Part shown: piece by piece, positions 27,587 through 36,338 of the stretch
Layout of the letters: the number at the start of each line of letters is the position of its first letter
Position numbering within the stretch: the first letter of the stretch is position 1
Assembly (NCBI RefSeq): GCF_020524325.1
Contig: NZ_JAIVKY010000002.1
Span: 186,001 to 250,000, forward strand
Length of the DNA: 64,000 nucleotides
From: Sutcliffiella horikoshii
Lineage (GTDB): Bacteria > Bacillota > Bacilli > Bacillales > Bacillaceae_I
Reading direction: 5' to 3'
The notes under the pieces: model-generated
The model's database searches: none
The model's input: the letters and a program-made list of their open reading frames with translations, nothing else
Told to the model about the DNA's origin: nothing
Program-made: the position numbers and the translations under genes

Positions 27587-28894
27587 TTATCTTTTCTTCA
27601 GACGGCGTTGCCTCTTTTTGTACTGTTCTACTTCATACTTGTGTTTCTTTTTGTAACCTGGTTTTACTTTTGTGGATTTTTTCACAGCTGTTTTCGCAGC
27701 AACATCAATTTCATTGATCTGTTTTTTACGGTTTTGACGTTTGTTTCGTGGGCCGATTTCAACCAACTCACCGTTTTTTAAGTCCATCTGCGTGAACTCT
27801 ATTCCCAATTTTTCGATTTGCGCTAAAGCATTCTCGTCTGTTGGTTCATATAGTGTAATAGCATTTCCAGAGTAATCGGCACGTGCAGTACGTCCAACAC
27901 GGTGGACATAGAAATCCAGGTCTGAGGGAAGTTCATAGTTGATAACATGACTGACTCCCTCGATATCAATACCTCTTGCAGCAAGGTCTGTTGCCACCAC
28001 ATATTGATATTCCAAGTCATTGATTTGCTTCATCATCTTTTTACGTTCACGCGGATTAAGGTCCCCATGAATTCTACCTACTTTTAGACCTTGCTCAAGC
28101 AATGCATCTGCCACTTCATCTGCTTTTTTCTTCGTGTTGGTAAAAACAATCGCCAGATACGGGTTATATTGCACAAGAACATCATGCAATAATTTCGTTT
28201 TGCTTTTGGATTTAACCGGAATAAGTAAGTGCTTGATTTTTGCTGCAGTCACCTGTTTAGGTGCAACATGTGTATATTTTGGATTTTCCATGTATTTGCG
28301 TAAGAAAGGTTTCAACTTTTCAGGAATTGTGGCTGAAAATACCATGATCTGAAGATTTTTCGGCATTGCCGCAGCTACCTTATCGATATCTTCAATGAAC
28401 CCCATGTCAAGCATAAGATCGGCTTCATCCACCACTATTGTTCTCGCAGTATGGACTAAAAGAGCATTTTCCACCATTAAATCTTTAATACGGCCAGGTG
28501 TCCCAACTACAATATGCGGCTGCTGTTTAAGACGGTCAATCGTACGTTGTTTATCCGTACCGCCAATATAACAACGTGCTGTTATCATGTCTTCACTAGA
28601 ACAAAACTTAGTGATTTTTAATACTTCTTGGTAAATTTGATTAGCCAGTTCTCTTGTTGGCGCTGTGATAACAGCTTGTACTTCCTGTAGGGAAGGATCA
28701 ATTTTACTCAAGATTGGAATAAGGTAAGCATGTGTTTTCCCTGTTCCTGTTTGAGACTGTCCAATGGCACTCTCTCCATTTAATAAGGAAGGAATCATTC
28801 TTTCTTGAACTTCTGTTGGCTTTTGAAATCTAAGTTCTTTTACCGCTTCTAAAATAAACGGCTTTAAATTAAACTTTTCAAACGTTGTATTCAT
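27587..28894 (-). CDS. cshB: DEAD-box RNA helicase CshB
   Basis: A 435-residue DEAD-box helicase: Q motif (FNLKPF), motif I GQSQTGTGKT, Ia PTRELA, II VVDEADLMLD, III SAT, and in the second RecA domain ARGIDI and HRVGRTAR. The C-terminal tail from residue 385 is Lys/Arg-rich (KKSTKVKPGYKKKHKYE), suiting RNA binding. CshB proteins act in ribosome assembly, RNA turnover and cold growth. Next to nfo as in B. subtilis (yqfR). Confidence 0.95.
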   Translation of the reverse strand: MNTTFEKFNLKPFILEAVKELRFQKPTEVQERMIPSLLNGESAIGQSQTGTGKTHAYLIPILSKIDPSLQEVQAVITAPTRELANQIYQEVLKITKFCSSEDMITARCYIGGTDKQRTIDRLKQQPHIVVGTPGRIKDLMVENALLVHTARTIVVDEADLMLDMGFIEDIDKVAAAMPKNLQIMVFSATIPEKLKPFLRKYMENPKYTHVAPKQVTAAKIKHLLIPVKSKSKTKLLHDVLVQYNPYLAIVFTNTKKKADEVADALLEQGLKVGRIHGDLNPRERKKMMKQINDLEYQYVVATDLAARGIDIEGVSHVINYELPSDLDFYVHRVGRTARADYSGNAITLYEPTDENALAQIEKLGIEFTQMDLKNGELVEIGPRNKRQNRKKQINEIDVAAKTAVKKSTKVKPGYKKKHKYEVEQYKKRQRRLKKR

Positions 28895-29182
28895 TTATTT
28901 ACCTCCACTTTTAAAATCATGCATGGAATATGTATCTATGTCATTATTTTAAAGTTTCTATTTTCATTCATGAGTTATTCGCGTTCCGTTACGTTCTGTT
29001 TAACCCCAAACAACTATTATAAAGCAGTTTTGGTTTTTTGGCTACACTACGGTTGTGCCCATTCTTTCCAGACAATAAACATGCCAAGCTCTATTCGCAT
29101 AAATTATAGGAGACCAGAAAAGCTACTTAAATTCCGGCAATTATATAAAATGATTCTTTTCAAGAAAGAAAGGAGGATTACC

Positions 29183-29908
29183 ATGTTTTTTGGACCAAAT
29201 CGATCAATGCCACCAATGCAGCAACCGATGCGGCCTTCCCCATTCCGCATGGGTCCAGGTCCCTCTTCATTTATGCAACAGCCACATAATAATATGTTCA
29301 ATATGTTTAATATGCCCAATCCACCTATGTCCAATATGCCCAATCCAATGTTTAGAAACCCCTCTTCATTTATGGGAGGAGCTGGGGGAGGAGCCGGGCG
29401 AGGAATGGGCTTATTAGGCGGAAATAGCCGTGGCGGTGGCGGTGGCCTGCTTGCGAAACTCTTTGGAAGAACTGGAGCTAGAAGCATAGGGAATATGGGC
29501 GGACTCGGTCAACTGGCCAATACAGGTGCCGGTGGAGGACTCGGCCAACTCGCGAACGCAGGAACCCTTCAGCAACTAATTAATCCAAACAACCTGACAG
29601 GAATGCTTGGAAATGTTCAAAAAGCGTTAAAAATGGCAGAAGGTGTCATGCCGATGGTTCAGCAATATGGACCTCTTGTAAGAAATATGCCAGCCATGTA
29701 TAAGCTTTACAATGAACTGAAAAATGTCGATGATGACGATGAAACTGATAACGAGTCAACCGAGGAAGCAAAAACGGAAGAGGTTGAAAGTGACAGTGCA
29801 GCGGAAAGCAACAAAAAAAAGAAAGTAAAGAAGGGAAAACCAAAGCCTAAAGCTACTGAGTCAGAGGTAAAACCAGCAGGAGGTTCCGCTCCTAAGCTTT
29901 ATATCTGA
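29183..29908 (+). CDS. yqfQ: YqfQ/VrrA-family Met/Pro/Gly-rich protein
   Basis: A 241-residue low-complexity protein. Residues 1-65 are rich in Met, Pro, Asn and Gln (MPPMQQPMRPSPFRMGPGP and NMFNMFNMPNPP), 66-100 are Gly-rich, 100-165 hold a more ordered segment (LGNVQKALKMAEGVMPMVQQYG), and the tail is acidic then lysine-rich. It matches the YqfQ/VrrA family, known in B. anthracis for a variable-number repeat. A spore-coat-like role is suspected but unproven. The ATG at 29183 follows AAAGGAGG; the 290 bp upstream is the divergent cshB promoter region, with no gene I can support. Confidence 0.85.
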   Translation: MFFGPNRSMPPMQQPMRPSPFRMGPGPSSFMQQPHNNMFNMFNMPNPPMSNMPNPMFRNPSSFMGGAGGGAGRGMGLLGGNSRGGGGGLLAKLFGRTGARSIGNMGGLGQLANTGAGGGLGQLANAGTLQQLINPNNLTGMLGNVQKALKMAEGVMPMVQQYGPLVRNMPAMYKLYNELKNVDDDDETDNESTEEAKTEEVESDSAAESNKKKKVKKGKPKPKATESEVKPAGGSAPKLYI

Positions 29909-30019
29909 AGTTCCTAATATCTTCTTTTGTACTAACCTTCTTATTTATACTATAATAGACGTAAGTAGTGAGAGAGTGTTTATCACTCTCTTATTTGATG
30001 TAAGGAGGGCTATCCCTAT

Positions 30020-30970
30020 ATGGAACTAATAAAAATCGCCCCTCGTGGCTACTGCTATGGTGTAGTGGATGCTATGGTGATTGCAAGAAATGCAGCATTA
30101 GACAAAACTTTACCACGACCAATCTACATCTTAGGTATGATTGTTCATAATAAACATGTTACAGACGCGTTTGAAGAAGAAGGAATCATCACATTGGACG
30201 GTGCGAACCGCCTTGAAATTCTTGATCAAATTAACGAAGGTACCGTTATTTTCACTGCTCACGGTGTTTCACCGGAAGTGAAGGTTCGTGCAAAGGAAAA
30301 AGGTCTAACCACCATTGACGCGACATGCCCAGATGTTACCCGTACGCATGACCTGATCCGTATGAAAGAAGCACAAGGTTATGAAGTTATTTACATCGGG
30401 AAAAAAGGACATCCAGAGCCAGAGGGTGCAGTAGGCGTTGCTCCTTCTATCGTGCATCTAGTGGAGACGCTTGAAGACGTGGAAGCATTGTCAATAGACA
30501 GTGAGAAAATTATTGTTACCAACCAAACTACCATGAGTCAGTGGGATGTAGCCGACATCATGGTTAAGGTCCAAGAAAAATACCCGCATGTCGAGCAACA
30601 CAAAGAAATTTGCCTCGCTACTCAAGTTAGACAAGAAGCCGTGGCAGAACAAGCAGGACAAGCCGATGTAACGATCGTTGTTGGTGACCCAAAGAGTAAT
30701 AACTCCAACAGATTGGCTCAAGTTTCCCAAGAAATTGCAGGCACTCCTGCCTATCGCATTTCCGATATCAGCGAGTTAAATGTAGAGTGGTTAATGAACG
30801 CAAGCACGGTTGCCGTTACAGCAGGCGCTTCAACACCGACTCCGATCACAAAAGAAGTTATTCAATTTGTGGAGCAGTTTGATCCGTTCAATAAAGATAC
30901 GTGGAAGACGACGAAGAATGTACCTTTGCAAAAGATTTTGCCGAAAGTGAAGAAGGCGAAAACTTCGTAA
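30020..30970 (+). CDS. ispH: IspH, HMBPP reductase
   Basis: Last enzyme of the MEP pathway, reducing HMBPP to isopentenyl and dimethylallyl diphosphate. The 316-residue protein has the three cluster cysteines in RGYCYGV (Cys12), DATCPDVT (about 97) and [12 protein letters not shown] (about 195), plus HNKHV and TAHGVSP for substrate binding. The ATG at 30020 follows AAGGAGGGCTATCCCTAT. A terminator follows and then a 52-bp repeat array. Confidence 0.97.
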   Translation: MELIKIAPRGYCYGVVDAMVIARNAALDKTLPRPIYILGMIVHNKHVTDAFEEEGIITLDGANRLEILDQINEGTVIFTAHGVSPEVKVRAKEKGLTTIDATCPDVTRTHDLIRMKEAQGYEVIYIGKKGHPEPEGAVGVAPSIVHLVETLEDVEALSIDSEKIIVTNQTTMSQWDVADIMVKVQEKYPHVEQHKEICLATQVRQEAVAEQAGQADVTIVVGDPKSNNSNRLAQVSQEIAGTPAYRISDISELNVEWLMNASTVAVTAGASTPTPITKEVIQFVEQFDPFNKDTWKTTKNVPLQKILPKVKKAKTS

Positions 30971-30979
30971 GGTTGTTTG

Positions 30980-31008
30980 CACCCTCTTTTTGGAGGGTGT
31001 TTTTTTTG
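30980..31008 (+). terminator. Terminator of ispH
   Basis: CACCCTC and GAGGGTG pair around a short T-rich loop and are followed by TTTTTTTT. Confidence 0.9.
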
Positions 31009-31094
31009 GTGGCGCGTCGTTGGATTGAGGTTAGTGAGGAGATGAGGTGAGTTTAGGATTAATTGGGTTCTATGTTACCTTTGCGGCTTTTTTC

Positions 31095-31650
31095 GAGGAG
31101 CTTCGGGCATATAGAACCGCTCTATTTTACCTTTCTTCCTGTTTTCGAGGGGCTTCGGGCGTTTAGAACCGCTCTATTTTACCTTTCTTCCTGTTTTCGA
31201 GGGGCTTCGGGCGTATAGAACCTGTCTATATTACCGTTACTGTTTTTACAGAGGAGCTTTGGCCGTTAAGGGATTTTCTCTCCTACCGCTTTTCCTGTCT
31301 CCGAAGCTTTTCGGGCAGAGAGACTCCTTCTCTCCTACCGTTTTTCCTTTCTCCGTAGCTTTTCGGGTGGAGAGACATCTTCTCTCCTACCGATTTCCCT
31401 TTCCACGTAGCTTTTCAGACGGTGAGACACCTTCTCTCCTACCGTTTTTGCTTTTCCCAAAGCTTTTCAGGCGGAGAGACACCCTCTCTCCTACCGTTTT
31501 TGCTTTTCCCAAAGCTTTTCAGGCGGAGAGACACCTTCTCTCCTACCGTTTTCCCTTTCCACGTAGCTTTTCGGGCGGAGAGACATCCTCTCTCCTACCG
31601 TTTCACCTTTTCCCGAGATTTTCGGAGCGGAGAGACACCCTCCTCCGAAA
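31095..31650. repeat. 52-bp hairpin repeat array, locus 2 (11 units)
   Basis: The segment CTTCGGGC or CTTTTCGGGC starts units at 31101, 31153, 31205, 31257, 31307, 31359, 31411, 31463, 31515, 31567 and 31618: spacings 52, 52, 52, 50, 52, 52, 52, 52, 52, 51. Each unit has a stem with a 7-nt loop, for example CGGAGAG-ACACCCT-CTCTCCT at 31472. Units 1-3 instead carry TATAG/CTAT-type stems. It fills the convergent gap between ispH and yqfO. Confidence 0.88.
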
Positions 31651-31678
31651 AAAAAGAAACGACCCACAAAGGATCGCT
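31648..31678 (-). terminator. Terminator of yqfO
   Basis: On the minus strand GCGATCC and GGGTCGT pair (one G-T) around TTTGT, followed by TTCTTTTTTTT. It lies 15 bp after the yqfO stop. Confidence 0.75.
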
Positions 31679-31692
31679 TCTCCAAACAAACA

Positions 31693-32811
31693 TCACATAA
31701 ATGTAAACGGATCTGTATTCGTCTCAGAAACAATAACTTCAAGCTCCCAATTCTTCTCCTGAACTGCCTTCTCTAACCGCTGCGCCACACCTTTTTTCAT
31801 AATCTTCTCAGCATAGTGCCCAGGGTCTACAACGTTCAAGCCGATTGCCATGGCATCATGTGCGGTATGGAAATAAAGATCCCCCGTCACATACACATCC
31901 GCTCCTGCGAACTTTGCAGCATGGATATATTTATTTCCGTCTCCGCCTAATACCGCTACTTTTTTAATCTCACTGTTTAAATCACCGACCACACGGACAT
32001 TTTCCACTTCAAGTCCTTTTTTCACATGAGAAGCAAAATCAGCAAGCGACATTCCTGACTTTAACTTTCCAACGCGCCCCAAACCAAGGGAGTTCATACC
32101 GTTTTCAAGCTTGTAAATATCATAAGCTACTTCTTCATATGGGTGCGCTTTAAACAAGGCCTTCAAGACACGTTTTTCCATAGAGATTGCGTATACAGTT
32201 TCCACCTTCACCTCTTCTACTTTTTCAAGCTGACCTTTTTTCCCGATAAAAGGGTCTGTCCCATCTAAAGGAAGAAAACGCCCTTCACCCTCGGTTGTAA
32301 AGGAACAATGACTATAGTTTCCTATATGCCCTGCTCCAGCTTCACCAAGAGCATCTAAAAGCGTTTCTGCGTGAGAAACTGGAACAAATACGCTCAATTT
32401 TCGAAGTTCCTCTTGATAAGTCGGTACCAATACATCTATATCTTCAAGCTCTAGAGCTTCTGCAAGCAGGTCATTCACGCCTCCTTGTGCCACATCAAGA
32501 TTCGTATGCGCCACATACACGCTGATATCATGCTTAATGCATTTAGTGACGATTTTGCCGGCAGCTGAATTATCTGTAACAGTCGGCAGCGCGCGGAAGA
32601 TAGGCGGATGATGAGCAATAATTAAGTCAACATTCTGATCTATTGCCTCGTCAACTACCTCTTCAAGAACATCTAGCGTCACCATTACTTTATGGATCGG
32701 TTTATTCAATGTACCAATCTGAAGACCAATTTTATCCCCTTCGACTGCATATTTTTTAGGGGAAAACTGTTCGAACCACTCGATAACCTGCAAGCCGTTA
32801 ACTGTTTTCAA
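31693..32811 (-). CDS. yqfO: Nif3-like dinuclear metal-centre protein YqfO
   Basis: A 372-residue Nif3/DUF34 family protein with the metal-binding motifs IIAHHPPIFR (about residue 63) and VYVAHTNLDVAQGG (about 98), and HTAHDAM near the C-terminus. Between the two Nif3 halves (about residues 130-240) is the PII-like insert typical of Firmicutes. It is often annotated as GTP cyclohydrolase type 1, but the true activity is uncertain. It overlaps trmK by 14 bp, so the two are coupled. Confidence 0.92.
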   Translation of the reverse strand: MKTVNGLQVIEWFEQFSPKKYAVEGDKIGLQIGTLNKPIHKVMVTLDVLEEVVDEAIDQNVDLIIAHHPPIFRALPTVTDNSAAGKIVTKCIKHDISVYVAHTNLDVAQGGVNDLLAEALELEDIDVLVPTYQEELRKLSVFVPVSHAETLLDALGEAGAGHIGNYSHCSFTTEGEGRFLPLDGTDPFIGKKGQLEKVEEVKVETVYAISMEKRVLKALFKAHPYEEVAYDIYKLENGMNSLGLGRVGKLKSGMSLADFASHVKKGLEVENVRVVGDLNSEIKKVAVLGGDGNKYIHAAKFAGADVYVTGDLYFHTAHDAMAIGLNVVDPGHYAEKIMKKGVAQRLEKAVQEKNWELEVIVSETNTDPFTFM

Positions 32812-33517
32812 ATCCCAGTTCCTCCTCTACCAGTCTGATTTTTTCTGTTAGTTCTTTTCTTTTTTGTTCATTCGCCTCTGTTTGACCGGCTGCATCGAGC
32901 TGCGCCACTATTTTTTTCCAATGCGCAAGCTCATGTGTCCACTTTTGTACAAATACATCATTCCGTTCCTTTGCAAGAAACGGGCCAACAAGCAGATACG
33001 TCTCTTTTTTCACCGAGTATGGTTTTTCACTTTCTCCACGTTCTGCCACAAGAATCTCATAGATCCTACCATCATCAAGCAGAATTTGTTCTGTAACAAG
33101 TTCCCATCCATTTTCAAGAAGCCATACCCTGATCTTTTTGGCACCTATATTCGGTTGAAGGATAAGCGTTTGAACTCCTGCCAGTTTATCCTTTCCTTTT
33201 TCAAGAATGGATTGGATTAAAGTCCCTCCCATTCCGGCAATAGTGATGCAAGTAACCTCATTGGGAGAGATCACTTCCAACCCATCCCCTTTTCTCACTT
33301 CAATCACCTTATCCAATACGGTTTTACGGACCTGCTGGATGGCAGATTGAAAGGGACCTTCTACCACTTCTCCGGCAATACCTCTTTTAATCATTCCCTG
33401 CAAATAGGCGTAACAAGGTAGGTAAGCATGATCTGAACCGATGTCTGCCAACACACTGCCTTTTGGTATAAAAGAAGCTACTGCTTCTAAACGTTTTGAA
33501 AGTTTTAATTCATTCAT
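32798..33517 (-). CDS. trmK: TrmK, tRNA (adenine22-N1)-methyltransferase
   Basis: A 239-residue class I SAM-dependent methyltransferase. The Rossmann domain includes the SAM motif LADIGSDHAYLP (residues about 23-34) and ITIAGMGGTLI near 95. The C-terminal part is a charged coiled coil (KKIVAQLDAAGQTEANEQKR). It forms m1A22 in bacterial tRNAs, as its homologue YqfN does. Located between cccA and yqfO as in B. subtilis. Confidence 0.93.
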   Translation of the reverse strand: MNELKLSKRLEAVASFIPKGSVLADIGSDHAYLPCYAYLQGMIKRGIAGEVVEGPFQSAIQQVRKTVLDKVIEVRKGDGLEVISPNEVTCITIAGMGGTLIQSILEKGKDKLAGVQTLILQPNIGAKKIRVWLLENGWELVTEQILLDDGRIYEILVAERGESEKPYSVKKETYLLVGPFLAKERNDVFVQKWTHELAHWKKIVAQLDAAGQTEANEQKRKELTEKIRLVEEELGFENS

Positions 33518-33564
33518 GTCTGTTTCCTCTTTACTTATGTATTTGAATTCCTATATAACAAGTA

Positions 33565-33596
33565 TAAAAAAAAATCCTTCACAAATGCAAAGGATC
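33565..33596 (-). terminator. Terminator of cccA
   Basis: ATCCTT and AAGGAT pair around a 10-base loop on the minus strand, followed by TTTTTTTTTA. It isolates cccA from trmK. Confidence 0.8.
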
Positions 33597-33632
33597 TTTT
33601 ATATGTGTAACATTTTTCTAAAAAAACAAATC

Positions 33633-34013
33633 TTAATGTTCGCCTTCTTTACTTTCTTCACTTTTAGCGCCGTTAGCCAGCCACTCAGCAAGAACTTCAG
33701 CTTCCTTAGGTGTAGCCAAGCCAGCAGGCATAGCGCCTTGTCCATTAACAATAACGTTTTGGATTTCTTCTTGGGATAGACGTTCACCAACATCTGTCAA
33801 TGCAGGTGCAGCACCTGCCCCTTCCAAGTTACCGCCGTGACAGCCGATACAAGAGTTTTGTTGGTAAAGCTCTTCTGCAGACAATTCTACAGTTTCGTCT
33901 TCACCGGATGCAATTTTTTCAGCCTGATCAAGTCCAACGAAAGATAATAGGAACATTAGTCCAAGACCTAATACCGCGATAAATGCAAAAGGAATAAGCG
34001 GATTACGATTCAT
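33633..34013 (-). CDS. cccA: Cytochrome c550, membrane-anchored
   Basis: A 126-residue small cytochrome c. Residues 4-26 form an uncleaved membrane anchor (LIPFAFIAVLGLGLMFLLSF), a Glu-rich linker follows, and the haem site is CIGCH (about residue 54) with a later Met ligand in GAMPAGL. It carries electrons in the respiratory chain on the outer membrane face. ATG 34013 has GGAGG ten bases upstream; the upstream codon three residues earlier is too close to it. Confidence 0.94.
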   Translation of the reverse strand: MNRNPLIPFAFIAVLGLGLMFLLSFVGLDQAEKIASGEDETVELSAEELYQQNSCIGCHGGNLEGAGAAPALTDVGERLSQEEIQNVIVNGQGAMPAGLATPKEAEVLAEWLANGAKSEESKEGEH

Positions 34014-34141
34014 GCTATTCAAACCTCCTTATGTACATGTACGTGTGTCTTATCTTATACAAGCACTCTCTATTTTACTTTATATTTTACTATAGGAAAA
34101 GACTTAAATGCGAACTTCTCTCTTAAATTCACAGTTTAGAC

Positions 34142-34175
34142 AAAAACCTTCATCATGAAAGATGAAGGTTTTTAT
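34142..34175. terminator. Bidirectional terminator upstream of cccA
   Basis: AAAAACCTTCATC and GATGAAGGTTTTT pair around ATGAAA. It probably ends transcripts arriving from the acyl-CoA dehydrogenase side. Confidence 0.85.
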
Positions 34176-34252
34176 GTTTGTTGATTATATTGTACCTCAA
34201 ATTATGAAAAGTGATGTGTTTTTGGAAAAATAATTTTGAATACGTGTAACTC

Positions 34253-34383
34253 CGCTGTTGATTTCCGCAAATGGCTTCGCTTTCCTAGGGGCGCTGCTGG
34301 AGCCTCCTCGGCTTCGCCTGCGGGGTCTCCACCTAGCGCTATCTCCCTCAGGAGTCTTCGCCTTTTGCTCCAATCAACAGCTA
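34253..34383. repeat. Dispersed repeat (GCAAATGGC type), well preserved
   Basis: The best single example: GCTGTTGATT at the left and AATCAACAGC at the right are perfect 10-bp inverted ends, and the interior arms GCAAATGGC...GCTTTCCTAGG and their inverted counterparts continue the pairing, making a long imperfect hairpin. It begins the 3' flank of the acyl-CoA dehydrogenase gene. Confidence 0.88.
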
Positions 34384-34396
34384 GAAATCCGTTTTA

Positions 34397-35536
34397 CTAT
34401 ACACCTAAAGACCTTGCAATAACCATTCTTTGGACTTCGGAGGTTCCTTCGCCGATTTCTAGAAGTTTTCCGTCGCGCATGAAACGTTCTACGTGGTATT
34501 CTTTCATGTATCCATAGCCGCCATGGAGTTGAACGGCTTGATCTGCAATTTCCATGCATACTTCAGATGCATATAGTTTGCACATAGATGCCTCTTTGGA
34601 GAATGGTCTTCCCTGATCTTTTAACCAAGCAGCTTTATAAACCATCGTTCTGGCAAGTTCAAGTTTCATAGCCATGTCAGCAAGTTTAAATTGGTTAATC
34701 TGAAAACTTGATAAGGATCTTCCAAATTGTTTTCTTTCTTGAGAGTAAGCGAGCGCTCGCTCAAAAGCTGCCTGTGCAATTCCTACAGCCATGGCACCAA
34801 TTCCGATGCGGCCTCCATCAAGGGTAATTAAGAACTGTCTGAACCCTTCTCCACGCTTACCTAGAAGGTTTTCCTGCGGTACACGCACATCTTCAAGAAC
34901 TAGTTCTGTTGTATTGGAAGCGTTCAGTCCCATTTTTTCATAGTTATCAATCACTTGAAATCCTTTGGCATCTGTTGGAACGATGACAGCAGAGATTTCC
35001 TTTTCATCGCCTTTTTTATCGGTGATAGCCGTTAATGCCAGATGCTTGGCATAGGAAGCATTGGTAATGAAACACTTGTTACCATTGATGATGAAATCCT
35101 CACCATCTTCAACTGCAGTTGTTTTGGTACCGCCTGCATCAGAACCCGCATTAGGTTCGGTCAAGCCGAAAGCGCCGAGTGATTCACCTGTACAAATAGG
35201 CACAAGATAATTACGCTTCTGTTCTTCTGTACCAAAAAGGTTAAGCGGTGCCCCACCTAATGATACGTGAGCGGAGTATGTGATACCAGTCGATCCACAA
35301 GCTCTGCTCAACTCTTCCACCACAATGGCAAAGCTGACCGTATCAGCGCCTGCTCCTTCATATTCTTCCGGGAAAGGAAGTCCCATCATGCCTAATTGTG
35401 ATAACTGTTGAAACACTTCAACAGGGAATTTTTTATCCCGATCTCGTTGGAGAGCCCCCGGTGCAACTACTTCATCAGAAAACTCTCTAATTGTTTTCTT
35501 AATCATCGTTTGTTCTGACGTTAAATCAAAGTTCAA
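34397..35536 (-). CDS. Acyl-CoA dehydrogenase
   Basis: A 379-residue flavoenzyme that introduces the alpha-beta double bond in acyl-CoA. Family signatures are present: GAFGLTEPNAGSDAGG (about residues 122-137), FITNASYA, and the C-terminal ALHGGYGYM-like QLHGGYGYMKEYHVERFMRD with catalytic Glu in EGTSEVQRMVIAR. Substrate length is not certain; it resembles short/medium-chain and branched-chain enzymes of Bacillus. Start TTG 35536 after GGGGGGAAAGATT. It is alone between cccA and the sigA cluster with no fatty-acid gene nearby. Confidence 0.92.
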   Translation of the reverse strand: MNFDLTSEQTMIKKTIREFSDEVVAPGALQRDRDKKFPVEVFQQLSQLGMMGLPFPEEYEGAGADTVSFAIVVEELSRACGSTGITYSAHVSLGGAPLNLFGTEEQKRNYLVPICTGESLGAFGLTEPNAGSDAGGTKTTAVEDGEDFIINGNKCFITNASYAKHLALTAITDKKGDEKEISAVIVPTDAKGFQVIDNYEKMGLNASNTTELVLEDVRVPQENLLGKRGEGFRQFLITLDGGRIGIGAMAVGIAQAAFERALAYSQERKQFGRSLSSFQINQFKLADMAMKLELARTMVYKAAWLKDQGRPFSKEASMCKLYASEVCMEIADQAVQLHGGYGYMKEYHVERFMRDGKLLEIGEGTSEVQRMVIARSLGV

Positions 35537-35684
35537 AATCTTTCCCCCCTTGTTGTTTGGAAAACATTAGCATGAGCTAGTATTTCTCTTCCATCCTACA
35601 ACGCTTTGAATACGCTTTCATTTTTATTATAATAGATATGAGGGAATTTTCACAACTTTTTAAAATGCCTAAATTATCAAGAAG

Positions 35685-36212
35685 TTACATTGATATAATA
35701 TTTATAACAAATAAAACCAACGTTATTATCGCAGAGATATTTAAATAGTACCATTTTTTTATGTACCCGATAATAAACCACAAAACTGTCTGAAAAGTGA
35801 TGACAGTAAAGGTTAAAGGCAACTGAACTGACAGTACTTCAAGGGATTTGATGGAAAAAACAAGTATAAGCAAAGCAGTTACAAAGACCGGTATATGTAT
35901 GAAAGATTCTTCTTTTCGAAAAATAAAATATCCGATTATGGAAAGAAGAACAAAAAAAGTTACCAGGAGCATTTGCAAATGAACTGGCATTTCAGTAAAA
36001 TAAATGACAAGAAATGTTATAGGAACAAGTAAAGATATCAGACATGCAAATAAGAGAGAAAATACCTTTCTTCTTTTTTTAGCGGTTTGTTTTATTCCTT
36101 CCCCTTCTGTATAGAGGGCCATCAAATAATCACAATATTGATCTGGCAGGAGTCGGTTTCTTTTCCAATACTCGATTTCTTGAACAATGGTTTCTTTTCG
36201 CTGTTTATTCAC
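35685..36212 (-). CDS. Unknown membrane protein, 175 residues
   Basis: Not recognised. Residues 1-45 are hydrophilic and basic (NKQRKETIVQEIEYWKRNR, then LLPDQYCDYLMALYTEGEG), and residues 47-175 form about five closely spaced membrane segments. The N-terminal pattern of a short helix followed by LLPxxYCDYLxALYxEG suggests a conserved family in Bacillaceae. The start is GTG 36212 with TTGGAGTG upstream. It follows sigA but is separated from it by a terminator, so it probably has its own promoter. Confidence 0.72.
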   Translation of the reverse strand: MNKQRKETIVQEIEYWKRNRLLPDQYCDYLMALYTEGEGIKQTAKKRRKVFSLLFACLISLLVPITFLVIYFTEMPVHLQMLLVTFFVLLSIIGYFIFRKEESFIHIPVFVTALLILVFSIKSLEVLSVQLPLTFTVITFQTVLWFIIGYIKKWYYLNISAIITLVLFVINIISM

Positions 36213-36275
36213 TTTGTTAACACTCCAATTACAGGTGTAAATATTAATAACTGAATATTATAAAAGTATCGAATT

Positions 36276-36325
36276 GCAAAAAAAGAGAAATAGCTTACTC
36301 TTTTTTAGAAAAAGCAAACTATTTC
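36276..36325 (-). terminator. Terminator of the dnaG-sigA operon
   Basis: GAAATAG/CTATTTC and neighbouring TTGCT/AGTAA arms pair on the minus strand around an AT-rich loop, followed by TCTTTTTTTGC. Confidence 0.8.
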
Positions 36326-36338
36326 CATATGCCTAATT

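Noticed and set aside
31259-31762. Open frame of 167 codons across the 31-kb array with peptide-level repeats
   Set aside because: It is a by-product of the 52-bp repeats: successive units are read in different frames, there is no ribosome site, and it overlaps the yqfO end and terminator.
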